This document shows, in pieces, positions 23,504 through 32,946 of a stretch of DNA of 64,000 nt. The stretch's first letter is position 1. Every line of letters begins with the position of its first letter. A program made the translations under genes and the position numbers. Source of the DNA: Primulina eburnea (taxonomy: Eukaryota; Streptophyta; Magnoliopsida; Lamiales; Gesneriaceae); NCBI RefSeq assembly GCF_022965805.1, contig NC_133101.1, positions 17,827,054 to 17,891,053 of the forward strand, given 5' to 3'. Below the pieces are notes generated by a model. The model had not been told where the DNA came from, did no database searches, and was given only the letters and a program-made list of their open reading frames with translations.

Positions 23504-24553
23504 ATGGCTACTCGAGGTAGAGGTCGTGGTAGACCTAGACAGGACATACCAGTGGCACAAGATCAGGGCAGTGCTACTCATACTCAGATGGATATAATTC
23601 CGACTCCGATGGAGATACTATTAGCCAGATTTCAGTCTTTGCACCCACCGATGTTGAAGGGTACCGAGAATGCATTAGAGTGTGAGAACTGGTTGGAGAA
23701 TATGGATCAATTATTTGAATCTCTTGAGTATCCAGATGATCGTAGAATCAAATTAGTTGTTCATCAGTTATTGGATGTTGCTAAGAGTTGGTGGATAATG
23801 ACCAAGAAAGCTTTAGAGGGTCGAGGTACGATTGTTACCTGGGATATTTTTAAATCTGAATTTTATCATCGTTTCTTTCCTACCTCTTACAGGAAAGATA
23901 GGGGAGCCGAGTTTGCAAATTTAAAGCAGGGAAATCTGAATATTGAGGACTATGTTGCTAAGTTCTCGAATTTACTGAGATTTGCTCCTCATGTAGCATC
24001 CGATGAAGAAGCTAAGGCCGATCACTTCATAAATGGTCTTAATCCTGATATCTTTACCCTGGTTAATACTGGAAGACCTAACACTTTTGCTGAGGCTCTT
24101 GATCGAGCCAAGGGAGCTGAAACTGGAATCATTAGGCAGAGAGGTTTTCAGTATTCGCAACGACCCCAACAGCCACAGTTCAGGCAACAGTTCAGACAAG
24201 GTAATAGTGGCGGTAACAGTGGAAACATTAGAGAGGAGTTCAAGGCTAGAGGTAAACAATTTAAGAGGCATGGAAGTAATTTTTCGAGTTCTAGTGGATC
24301 GAGACAGTCTGGTTCAGTTCATAGCACTGGTTATTCAGGCCCGACTTGTGGTCAGTGTGGTGGTAGACATTATACAGATCAGTGTAGAGGAATCTCAGGA
24401 GCTTGCCACTTGTGTAACCAGGTAGGACACTATGCTCGAGTGTGTCATAATCGTGGCATTGAAATATCTCAGAGTGGGGGATCATTGAGACAGACACCTC
24501 ACCAGAATCGTCAGACCCCTACAGTTCATTCTCATCAGCAATCAAACCGGTAA
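23504..24553 (+). pseudogene. Gypsy gag of the plus-strand element
   Basis: It starts at ATG 23504 (MATRGRGRGRPRQD). An upstream in-frame ATG at 23477 lacks support. The capsid domain shows AKSWWIMTKKALEG, FYHRFFPTSYRKDRGAEF and [22 protein letters not shown] Gln/Ser-rich basic linker and the zinc knuckle CHLCNQVGHYARVC for RNA packaging follow. Translation ends at TAA 24551-24553, where the aligned frame simply continues into protease. The stop is therefore best read as a nonsense mutation (CAA to TAA) rather than a natural gag terminus, although a programmed gag stop cannot be excluded. Confidence 0.92.
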
Positions 24554-25051
24554 GATCAGAACAAACAGAGTGGTAACCACAGGGTAGGACAGCCACCTAG
24601 ACAGCAGGCTCGAGTTTTTGCACTCACTGAGGATGAGGCACATAATGCTCCAGATAACGTCATTCCAGGTAATTGTTTTCTCTCAGGTTATCCTGCTTAT
24701 GTTTTGATGGATACGGGTGCATCACATACTTTCATATCTGAGCACTTTGTCACATTGCATTCGTTGCATTCTATACCATTATCATCTACCTTATCTATTT
24801 CTACTCCACTGGGTAAAGTGATGAGGTCAGCTGAAATGATAAGTAGTTGTGAATTTTGTTATGAGGATAATGTTATTGAGCTTGATTGTATTGTATTGGA
24901 GATGTCTGATTTTGACTGCATAGTTGGCATTGACATGTTGACAAGATACAGGGCTACTGTAGATTGTTTTCAGAAGGTTGTTAAGTTTAAGCCTGATATG
25001 ACAGATCACTGGACATTCTATGGTAAGGGTTCTCGAGCTAAGATTCCTTGA
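24554..25051 (+). pseudogene. Gypsy protease segment of the plus-strand element
   Basis: It continues the gag frame after the TAA with [15 protein letters not shown] and then the aspartic protease with active site [11 protein letters not shown] and a second conserved block, [11 protein letters not shown]. There is no ATG near its beginning. It ends out of frame at TGA 25049-25051 because one base is missing around 25048 compared with related elements; the true continuation is the frame starting there. Confidence 0.9.
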
Positions 25052-28044
25052 TATCTGTTTTGTCCATGACTCGTCTGTTGCAGAAAGGAGAAGAATGTTT
25101 CTTGGTTTATGCGATTGATATTTCAAGGTCAGTACCTAAATTGGCAGATATTCCAATTGTTAGTGAATTTTCAGATGTATTTCCAGATGAAATTCCAGGA
25201 TTTTCTCCAGTCCGAGAGGTTGAGTTCAACATTGAGTTGATGCCAGGTACACAGCCTATTTCTAGAGCTTCTTATAGGATGGCGCCGATTGAACTGAAGG
25301 AACTAAAGGAACAACTTGAGGATCTATTGGCTAAAGGATATATAAGACCAAGTGTTTCACCTTGGGGTGCTCCGGTTTTATTTGTGAAGAAGAAAGACGG
25401 GTCTATGAGGCTTTGTGTTGATTATAGACAATTGAATAAAGCCACAGTAAAGAATAAGTATCCTTTGCCAAGGATTGATGATCTTTTTGACCAGTTGCAA
25501 GGTTCTTCAGTATATTCTAAGATTGATTTAAGATCCGGATATCATCAGTTAAGAGTTAGAGAGGCAGATGTGCCTAAGACTGCTTTTCGTACAAGGTATG
25601 GGCATTTTGAATTTTTGGTTATGCCTTTTGGGTTGACCAATGCACCTGCGGTATTTATGGATTTGATGAACCGTGTGTTTCAATGGTATATAGATCAATT
25701 TGTTGTGATCTTCATTGATGATATTCTTATTTATTCAAAGTCTGAAATTGAGCATGCTGAGCACTTGAGAGCTGTTTTGCAAATTTTGAGAACTGAAAAG
25801 TTGTATGCTAAATTATCGAAATGCGAGTTTTGGTTGGATAGAGTGGTTTTCCTTGGACATGTGATTTCAAGTGCAGGTATATCAGTTGATCCGAGTAAAG
25901 TTGAGGCAGTCATCAATTGGTCTAGGCCGACATCAGTTCCTGAGGTACGTAGTTTTATGGGTTTGGTAGGATATTATCGCAGATTTATTGAAGGATTCTC
26001 ACAGATTGCAAGGCCAATTACCCAACTGACACAAAAGAATGCACCATTTATTTGGTCATCGGCATGTGAGAATAGTTTTGTTGAACTTAAGAAAAGATTG
26101 ATTAGTGCTCCAGTTCTGACTATTCCATCAGGTGAAGGAGGATTTACAGTGCACACTGATGCTTCTCATCAAGGATTGGGTTGTGTATTAATGCAGCATG
26201 GCTGTGTTGTTGCCTATGCTTCAAGACAGTTGAAGCCACATGAGTCTAGATACCCAGTGCATGATTTGGAACTAGCAGCAGTGGTTTTTGCGCTAAAGAT
26301 TTGGCGTCACTACTTGTATGGGGAAACATTTGAGATATTCACTGATCATAAGAGTTTGAAATACCTCTTTTCACAAGCGGAGCTGAACATGAGACAGAGA
26401 CGTTGGTTAGATTTGTTGAAAGACTATGATTGCGAGATAAAATATTATCCGGGTAAGTCGAATGCAGCAGCCGATGCTTTGAGCAGAAAAGTATGTAATA
26501 TGTCTTTGATCACTAGCAGTGTATCTGATCTAGTAGAAGAATGTTGTCTTTCTGGTTTGGATTTTGTGGTAAATACTCAACCTGTAAGAGTATTTATGAT
26601 TCAGGCAGAGCCCGAGTTGTTTGTAAAAATTAAAGAGGCACAAAGGTTAGATCAAAGCATTCAGAAATCAGTTGAACTTGTCAAATCAGGACATCAATCA
26701 GAATTTCAGGTCAGTAATGAGGGTATTTTGTTTGTGAATGATCGTATTGTAGTTCCTGATATTTCAGAGTTGAGGATGCAGATTTTGCGTGATGCTCATT
26801 GCAGTAAGTTCAGTGTACACCTTGGAAGTAAAAAGATGTACAATGACTTAAAGAAACAATTTTGGTGGAAAAGAATGAAATCGGACATAGCAGAATTTGT
26901 ATCTCGTTGTTTGAATTGCCAACAAGTGAATGCAGAAAGAAAGCGACCAGGAGGTCTTTTGCATTGCCTTAAAGTTCCAGAATGGAAGTGGGATCATATC
27001 ACCATGGACTTTGTCACGAAATTGCCGAGGTCGTCGAGGGGTTGTGATTCAATTTGGGTTATCGTTGACAGATTAACCAAGTCTTCGTGTTTCATTCCTT
27101 ATCAGATGACATATAGGCATGATCAGATGGCCAGATTGTACATCAGAGAAGTTTTGAGATTGCATGGCATTCCTAAGTCAATTGTATCAGATCATGATCC
27201 CAGATTTTCTTCTCATTTTTGGCAGAGTATACAAGAGGCCCTTGGTACTCGTTTGCACTTGAGTACAGCATATCATCCTCAGACAGACGGACAGTCAGAG
27301 CGTACTATTCAGACATTAGAGGATATGCTGAGAGCTGTAGTTATGGATTTTGGCATTGGTTGGCAGGATTCGTTACCACTTGTTGAGTTTTCTTATAACA
27401 ACAGTTATCAAGTGAGCATTGGAATGTCACCATTTGAAGCATTATATGGCAGGAAGTGTCGATCTCCTCTATATTGGGATGATTTATCTGAAGCACCAAT
27501 TGTAGGACCTGATATGATAAAAGATATGACAGAGAAAGTGAAATTGATTCAAAGTCGTATGAGAGCTGCTCAGGATAGACAGGCTAAGTATGCGAACATC
27601 AGGAGACGACCGTTGATTTTTGAGAAAGGTGACAGAGTTTTTCTGAAAATATCTCCTTTTCGTGGTACAGTTAGATTTGGAAAGAAGGGTAAATTATCAC
27701 CGAGATTCATAGGTCCTTATGAGATTTTGGAACGTGTAGGTGATTTGGCTTATAGATTAGCTCTTCCTCCTGCGTTATCAGGTGTTCATGATGTTTTTCA
27801 TGTGTCCATGTTGAAGAAATATCATCCAGATCCTTCTCATGTACTTCCACCCGATGAGGTTGAGTTAGATCAGAATTTGAGCTACATTGAGAGACCGATT
27901 TAGATTCTAGACAGAAAAGATAAACAACTCAGAAATAAATTGATGCCATTGATTAAAGTACAGTGGAACGGACATGGTGTCGAAGAGGCAACTTGGGAAT
28001 TAGAAGATAAAATGAGACAAAAATATCCAGAATTATTCCAATGA
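25048..28044 (+). pseudogene. Gypsy pol: RT, RNase H, integrase and chromodomain-like tail
   Basis: This long open frame (about 950 codons) runs to TAG 27901-27903 and then in frame to the natural TGA at 28042-28044. RT carries [23 protein letters not shown] and the catalytic FIDDILIYS. RNase H carries [15 protein letters not shown] and [11 protein letters not shown]. Integrase has its HHCC region ending CLNCQQV and core residues in [18 protein letters not shown] and [12 protein letters not shown]. The last part, VEEATWELEDKM, resembles the tail of Tekay/Del chromoviruses. The internal stop replaces a glutamine codon. Apart from these breaks it is the best-preserved pol in the window. Confidence 0.94.
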
Positions 28045-28138
28045 AGTATGCTTCTATTCTTGGTTCTAATTTCAGTATTGATTATTATAAGTTAGACTTG
28101 AAAGAGATGATTGATTTCGAGGACGAAATCTATTTTTA

Positions 28139-28150
28139 GAGGGGAGGAAT
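28139..28150 (+). other. Polypurine tract of the plus-strand gypsy element
   Basis: AGAGGGGAGGAAT lies immediately before the 3' LTR. Upstream is a GAGGACGAAATC stretch that commonly precedes the tract in these elements. Confidence 0.88.
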
Positions 28151-30270
28151 TGTAATGCCCGAATTTTGATATAATATAGCAGTAGTGTGATGGTTCTTGG
28201 CTTTACATTATGATATGAATGGTAATGATGTTATAGAATGGAATAGATAATGGATGAGTAGAATCAAAGGTGGAATTTGAGCTAAATAGGTAATGGACGT
28301 GCAGAAACGGTATGAAAAATGTGGCAGTAGTTGTGGTTTTTAGCATAATGTTTTGTATATTGATCCAATTGATGTAAGGCCTTTTCCATTAGAAAGATAA
28401 GACATAAGGCTATAACTTTTCAGTTTTGAGTTTTGTTCAAATCATTAGGGAAGATGAGCCAAAAGCGCCCCGAAGTGTGTCGTGCGTACCGTCGTTCCTA
28501 CAATGACACATGTTGGGAGAATGGGAATAACGTTTTACTCAGACATCCAAATGAGCTGAAATTTTGGGAGATGAAAGACAAGACATAGGGCTACAACTTT
28601 GTAGTTTACCACTTTTCCTAATTCTGACCGGAAGAGGCGTTTCTGAAGCGATCTTTACAGTACCTGTGCGCAGAGTGGCGCCCGAGCGGTAAGAATCTAC
28701 CGCCCGAGCGCCAATGTTTCTGGATTTTTGGGTTTCTAACAGCATGGTCCGCGCTAGGGCGGTAATATGTGACCGCCCGAGCGCCCAGGAAGTCAAAAAA
28801 CGTGTTTTGAGGTTTGCAGGGTATATTTTAGCTTGGGAAATGATTTTTGTATCATTTCTTTTCATCCTTCTCTTCTCTATATCGGTTTAGAGCTAGGGTT
28901 CTTCATTTTTCCTTTCATCTTCTAATTGCTTCTTCAATCCATGGGAGATTTGTTCAAGTAAATTATGAAATGAAGTTAGATTTGTGATCCTCTCTCCAAG
29001 ATCTCCATGATGGTGTAAGTATGTTATATTTTTATTCAAGTTTGGAAATGGGTTGAAGTTTAGAATTGATATTTGAATTGATATTTGAGATATAGAGATG
29101 TTGGAGATGTTGTGATTGTGTTGGTTTGAATTTAAAATGGAATTGAAGAGGAGCTAACCTTTTAGCACACATGCCATGTGTTTGATGAAATGATCCAATG
29201 AATGTTTTTATGGAATATTATGATTAAGAAATCTATGGACCTTGATTTGAAGCCGTATTGGATTGATTATGAATTTTGAACAGAAATTACTCTATTTTGA
29301 TAGATGATCAAAGTCCTTGAGTTATAGTAGAATTCAAAGGTTCAAGACTTCTCACATACGCATTTCGGTCTTCTGTTGGTAATATTTGAAAGGTATGTTA
29401 CGGTCGGTAACATACGAGGTAAAAGTATCATTTTTATTTTTATATTGAAAATTCTATGGATCGATGAATTACTTGTGATTTGATGATGATTGTGGCCTTG
29501 AGATGAGTTTATTATGATATCGAGATGATGATGATATTGATTTGCATCATTACATTGCATATTGAGCCACTTGTCGATTCAGATTTGATATGGCGGAGGT
29601 CGCCTTGATATATTGATTTATTGGACGTATGGGGCTATAGTTGAGTTGGCATAGTGTATGCGGAGGTCGCTGCTATGGCCTGAATACTCTCTATAGGCGC
29701 ACCATAGTCTTGGGATTGTAGAACACAACACACCACCTCGAGCGGATGAGTCGGTGGATGTTGTTGGGGGATTCTCTTCCCTTGGGTACCCGATGACCAG
29801 ATGATTCACTTGATCTTGAGATTTATTGATAGCCCACAGCTTCTGATCATGCATTGCATTATATTGCATCGTTATGAATTGTATATGAGATATTTGAAAT
29901 TTTAATTCTCATATGTTATTGATTGTATCATACTGGATTTATACTCACCGGCATGTCGGCTACCTCTTGTTTTCATGTGCTTGACGGTAGGTGAGGCGAG
30001 GCTTGGGATGCCAGAGTCCAGTTCTAGGCGAGGAGATACGAGTTAGAGTGGGATTCTCGGGTCTTAGGAGCTATTTGATGATGTTTGGATTACTTTTGTT
30101 CACTAGTTATTTTGACATGTTGAAAATTATATTTCAAACATTTGAGACATTTAAATTATTCTGACGATGTTTATGTCAGTTTGTGAACAAGAAATTATGT
30201 ATTTTATTAAATCGTTTGGTTTGTTATATTTATAATTATTGGTATTAGATATCGGACCCGGGGCCCCACA
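28151..30270 (+). repeat. 3' LTR of the nested plus-strand gypsy element
   Basis: It matches 21127-23244 throughout, with scattered substitutions, and ends GGGGCCCCACA. The following 30271-30527 (ATTAC, then ATGTATGATATTT and so on) is the resumed noncoding part of Athila copy B; it holds nothing else. Confidence 0.95.
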
Positions 30271-30527
30271 ATTACATGTATGATATTTTTGCAAAAATTA
30301 CAAAGATACAAACAATAAACATGATTTTATTTTAAAATAACATTTTTTTTTAATTTTTATTAAAAAATTTTTTTACGAAAGTTTGTTCTCCCCCCAGTCA
30401 GAATATGACATTGTCCCTAATGTCAAAATAGCTATTAATAAAGATTACATAATGAAAGAGATATCATTTGGAATTTTATTGAAGATAACAAACTGAAACA
30501 AACGCAAACCAATCCACGACTTTTGAA

Positions 30528-31172
30528 TCAATGATCCAACTTTCTTTTTTTTTTTTTACTGCTTGATGGCGACCAATTGATCTTTGCTATCATCGGATCA
30601 GGCTTATGAACAAAAGCTTCCAAATCATCAATTAATTGGTCGGCAGTCGAAGCAGAGATGAGCATCCGTCGCGAATTTTCTAAAATGAAATTCTGTTCCA
30701 CAGCTTTATCAAGAAATGTCAACAAACTGTCATAATAATTATTTATATTCAACAAGCCCACATGTTTATTATGGATATTAAGTTGTGCCCAAGAAACAGT
30801 GTGAAAAATTTCTTCTAATGTACCAAAACCACCTTGTAGTGCGATAAAAGCATCAGAATTTTCAATCATTTTTGTGATTCTTTCATACATAGAAGAAACT
30901 TTTAATTTCTCCCCAATCGTAACACCTGTAATATTTCCTTCAGCTAAAGCTGTAGGAATAATACCCAAAACCTGACTACCTCCAAGATGAGCAGATGTTG
31001 AAACAGATCTCATTAACCCAATATTACCTCCCCCATATACCAAGTGAATTTTTCTCTCAGCCAATATCTTTCCAAGATTATTCGCTGCTTCTACAAACAC
31101 TTCATTTTTTCCAGGACTCGACCTACAAAATACACAAATATTTTTCAATGATTGTGTAGAGGATCCAGCCAT
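30528..31172 (-). CDS. LOG-like: LOG-like cytokinin riboside 5'-monophosphate phosphoribohydrolase carried by the Athila element, copy B
   Basis: An intact 214-codon ORF starts at ATG 31170-31172 (MAGSSTQSLKN) and covers the full length of plant LOG proteins. These cleave ribose phosphate from cytokinin nucleotides to release active cytokinin. Visible are CVFC at residues 13-16, LVYGGGNIGLM at 44-54, LGIIP at 69-73, the Arg in YER (98) and the catalytic loop GGFGTLEE (114-121). SWAQLNIH and VGLLNINNYY follow. The C-terminus is a Lys/Arg tail (KKKKRKLDH) resembling a nuclear localisation signal. There are no introns, whereas plant LOG genes normally have several, so it derives from a spliced transcript. 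Two conserved positions differ: Gly to Arg at 17 (CRSS) and Pro to Gln at 113, just before the GG of the loop. Activity is therefore doubtful although the frame is open. It lies on the element's sense strand, downstream of integrase. Confidence 0.9.
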   Translation of the reverse strand: MAGSSTQSLKNICVFCRSSPGKNEVFVEAANNLGKILAERKIHLVYGGGNIGLMRSVSTSAHLGGSQVLGIIPTALAEGNITGVTIGEKLKVSSMYERITKMIENSDAFIALQGGFGTLEEIFHTVSWAQLNIHNKHVGLLNINNYYDSLLTFLDKAVEQNFILENSRRMLISASTADQLIDDLEAFVHKPDPMIAKINWSPSSSKKKKRKLDH

Positions 31173-31176
31173 GTTT

Positions 31177-31374
31177 TTACTTTTTTTTTGGTCTGCGAAA
31201 ATAGAGAGAAAGATGAGAGATTTTATAGGGGTAATATGTTATCATGACAAAACAATGGGTCACAGCTGTAAACAGAATAAACAGTAAAAACAATAATGAC
31301 ACACATGCATATAAACAGTAGTGTGATTGTGGCTCACAATTTTCCTCTGGTTTTACATCCAGAAACGGCTTCAA
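31177..31374 (-). CDS. Short membrane-segment ORF, copy B
   Basis: It is the equivalent of 3711-3908, with a handful of differences. About 65 codons open without an ATG directly after the TAG at 31381-31383, in the same frame as the cysteine-rich ORF. A hydrophobic run (CLYACVSLLFLLFILF...) predicts one membrane helix; the end is basic (YFRRPKKK). Its stop precedes the LOG-like ATG by four bases. It could be expressed by readthrough of the TAG, by reinitiation, or not at all. No family is recognised. Confidence 0.45.
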   Translation of the reverse strand: MKPFLDVKPEENCEPQSHYCLYACVSLLFLLFILFTAVTHCFVMITYYPYKISHLSLYFRRPKKK

Positions 31375-31380
31375 CGCCTT

Positions 31381-31931
31381 CTATGAGTCGAGGATATGCT
31401 TCCCATCCAATTTTCTTATAAATTGGCAAACAGGGTCTTTTTTAGTCGGATTCCCAAGACTATTAAGATGACGCTCATCTTGGAATTGTTTCCATAAACG
31501 GAGAAGTTCAATATGCACGTGTCCACTAGAATGCGTCTCAAGAGTCAATAAGATGTTATCTAAAGACTCCTTACTCAGCCCATTCTTAATGAAATCAATT
31601 TTATCTTCTCTGTTATTGGAAACACAACCCAAAGATCTGCATCGTGTGTCACAAGTCCATCTTGCACACTTATGACAAACCCCTAACCTTTTGACCCTTC
31701 GTTTTTTCGCATAAGTGCTTTTTCCTAATCCAGCAAATACCGAATGAGCAATGATTGTGGAACTTCTCCTCCTAATCGGACCTTAGCTTCTATTACAAGA
31801 CGAATATCTTCTGGAATTCTTTTTTGCATTAGCAATCTCAATCTTTCATACCTTCTTGCATAATTTTTTCTTAGAACATTTTCAGAAATAGGGGGAAAAT
31901 ATTTACAAATTTTTGAGAGAATTTCATTCAT
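31381..31931 (-). pseudogene. Cysteine-rich, basic nucleic-acid-binding-like ORF, copy B
   Basis: The first frame starts at ATG 31929-31931 (MNEILSKICKYFPP) and ends at a TAG near 31725. The overlapping second frame carries the motif GLGKSTYAKKRR, then CHKC, further cysteines and a C-terminal region ending KHILDS before the TAG at 31381-31383. A Gly-x-Gly-Lys/Arg-Ser-Thr-Tyr-Ala-basic run immediately before a Cys-x2-Cys finger is characteristic of the small RNA-binding proteins of carlaviruses and relatives, which are plant-virus proteins linked to silencing suppression. Whether a single base change split one gene or two frames were always used is not resolved; copy A is split at about the same place. 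The viral relationship is inferred from the motif alone. Confidence 0.5.
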
Positions 31932-32109
31932 TTTGAAAAGAAAAGAAATGAATTTATTTTTTTTTTATTTTTGTATCAGCAATTGTGGGAAACTGATTAA
32001 ACCGACTATGAGAGCCACGGAGTACCGTTATCCGCCATTTAACCCGGAAAATAAAAAGATTAAGGAAACCTGAAATAAAAACAAACAAAATTAAATTCAA
32101 CACAAAAAA

Positions 32110-32946
32110 TCATGGATCGGAAAAGGAAATAAACTCTTCTTTAAAGATTTCATTTTCTAAAAATGTTTTAAGCTTTTGTCCATTTACTTTAAAAACATCA
32201 CCATTTTTAGGATTTTCAATTTCCATAGCTCCATAAGGATACACATGTTTTACAATATATGGGCCTGTCCATCTTGATCGTAATTTTCTTGGGAATATGT
32301 GAAGTCGAGAATTATAAAGCAAAACTTTTTTACTATTCTCAAAAGATTTTCTAAAAATTGTTTTATCATGAAATGATTTGATTTTTGCTTTATAAATCCT
32401 TGAATTCTCATACGCGTCATTTCTGAGTTCATCAAGTTCATTAAGTTGCAATTTACGCAATTTGCTGGCCTCATCCAAGCTTGAATTAAAAGTTTTGATC
32501 GCCCAATAAGCTTTATGTTCCAATTCCACAGGCAAATGACAATGTTTTCCATAAACCAACCTATAGGGAGACATATTCAATGATGTTTTAAAAGCTGTTC
32601 GATATGCCCAAAGTGCATCTTTTAGTCGCAGAGACCAATCTTTTCTATTTGAGTTAACAGTTTTTTCCAAAATTTGATTTATCTCCCTATTAGCTAATTC
32701 AACTTGTCCATTTGTTTGAGGATGATAAGGAGTAGTTACTTTGTGAGTAATACCATATTTTTTCATTAATGAAGCAAATGGTTTATTAACAAAGTGAGTT
32801 CCCCCATCACTTATCATGGCTCGAGGAATTCCAAATCTACTAAAAATATTTTCTTTCAAAAATTTGATGACGATTTTATGATCATTTGTTCGACATGGAA
32901 TTGCCTCTATCCATTTGGAAACATAATCAACTGCAACTAAAATATA
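32110..32946 (-). pseudogene. Athila copy B integrase, C-terminal two thirds
   Basis: It continues the integrase after the TAG at 32947-32949. Present are the second catalytic Asp ([10 protein letters not shown]), the Glu region ([16 protein letters not shown]), [13 protein letters not shown] and the C-terminal domain with [19 protein letters not shown], ending FISFSDP. This copy is uninterrupted and shows the empty site of the element nested in copy A. Downstream in element orientation, 31932-32109 is a noncoding spacer. Confidence 0.92.

Larger units (their letters stand above)
21127..30270 (+). mobile_element. Nested chromovirus-like Ty3/gypsy element, plus strand
   Basis: This complete 9.1-kb element has LTRs of about 2.12 kb that begin TGTAATGCCCG and end GGCCCYACA. 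It carries a Met-tRNA primer site, gag, protease, RT, RNase H, integrase with a chromodomain-like tail, and a polypurine tract. The LTRs look nearly identical. The coding region is one continuous gag-pol frame broken only by TAA at 24551-24553, a one-base loss near 25048 and TAG at 27901-27903. The flanking five bases (TGTAA left, ATTAC right) do not match. The proteins are close relatives of those at 7151-11676. Confidence 0.93.

Noticed and set aside
30528..31172. LOG-like ORF as an ordinary host gene locus
   Set aside because: It has no introns, lies within an LTR element between integrase and the polypurine tract, and recurs at the same relative position at 3066-3706.
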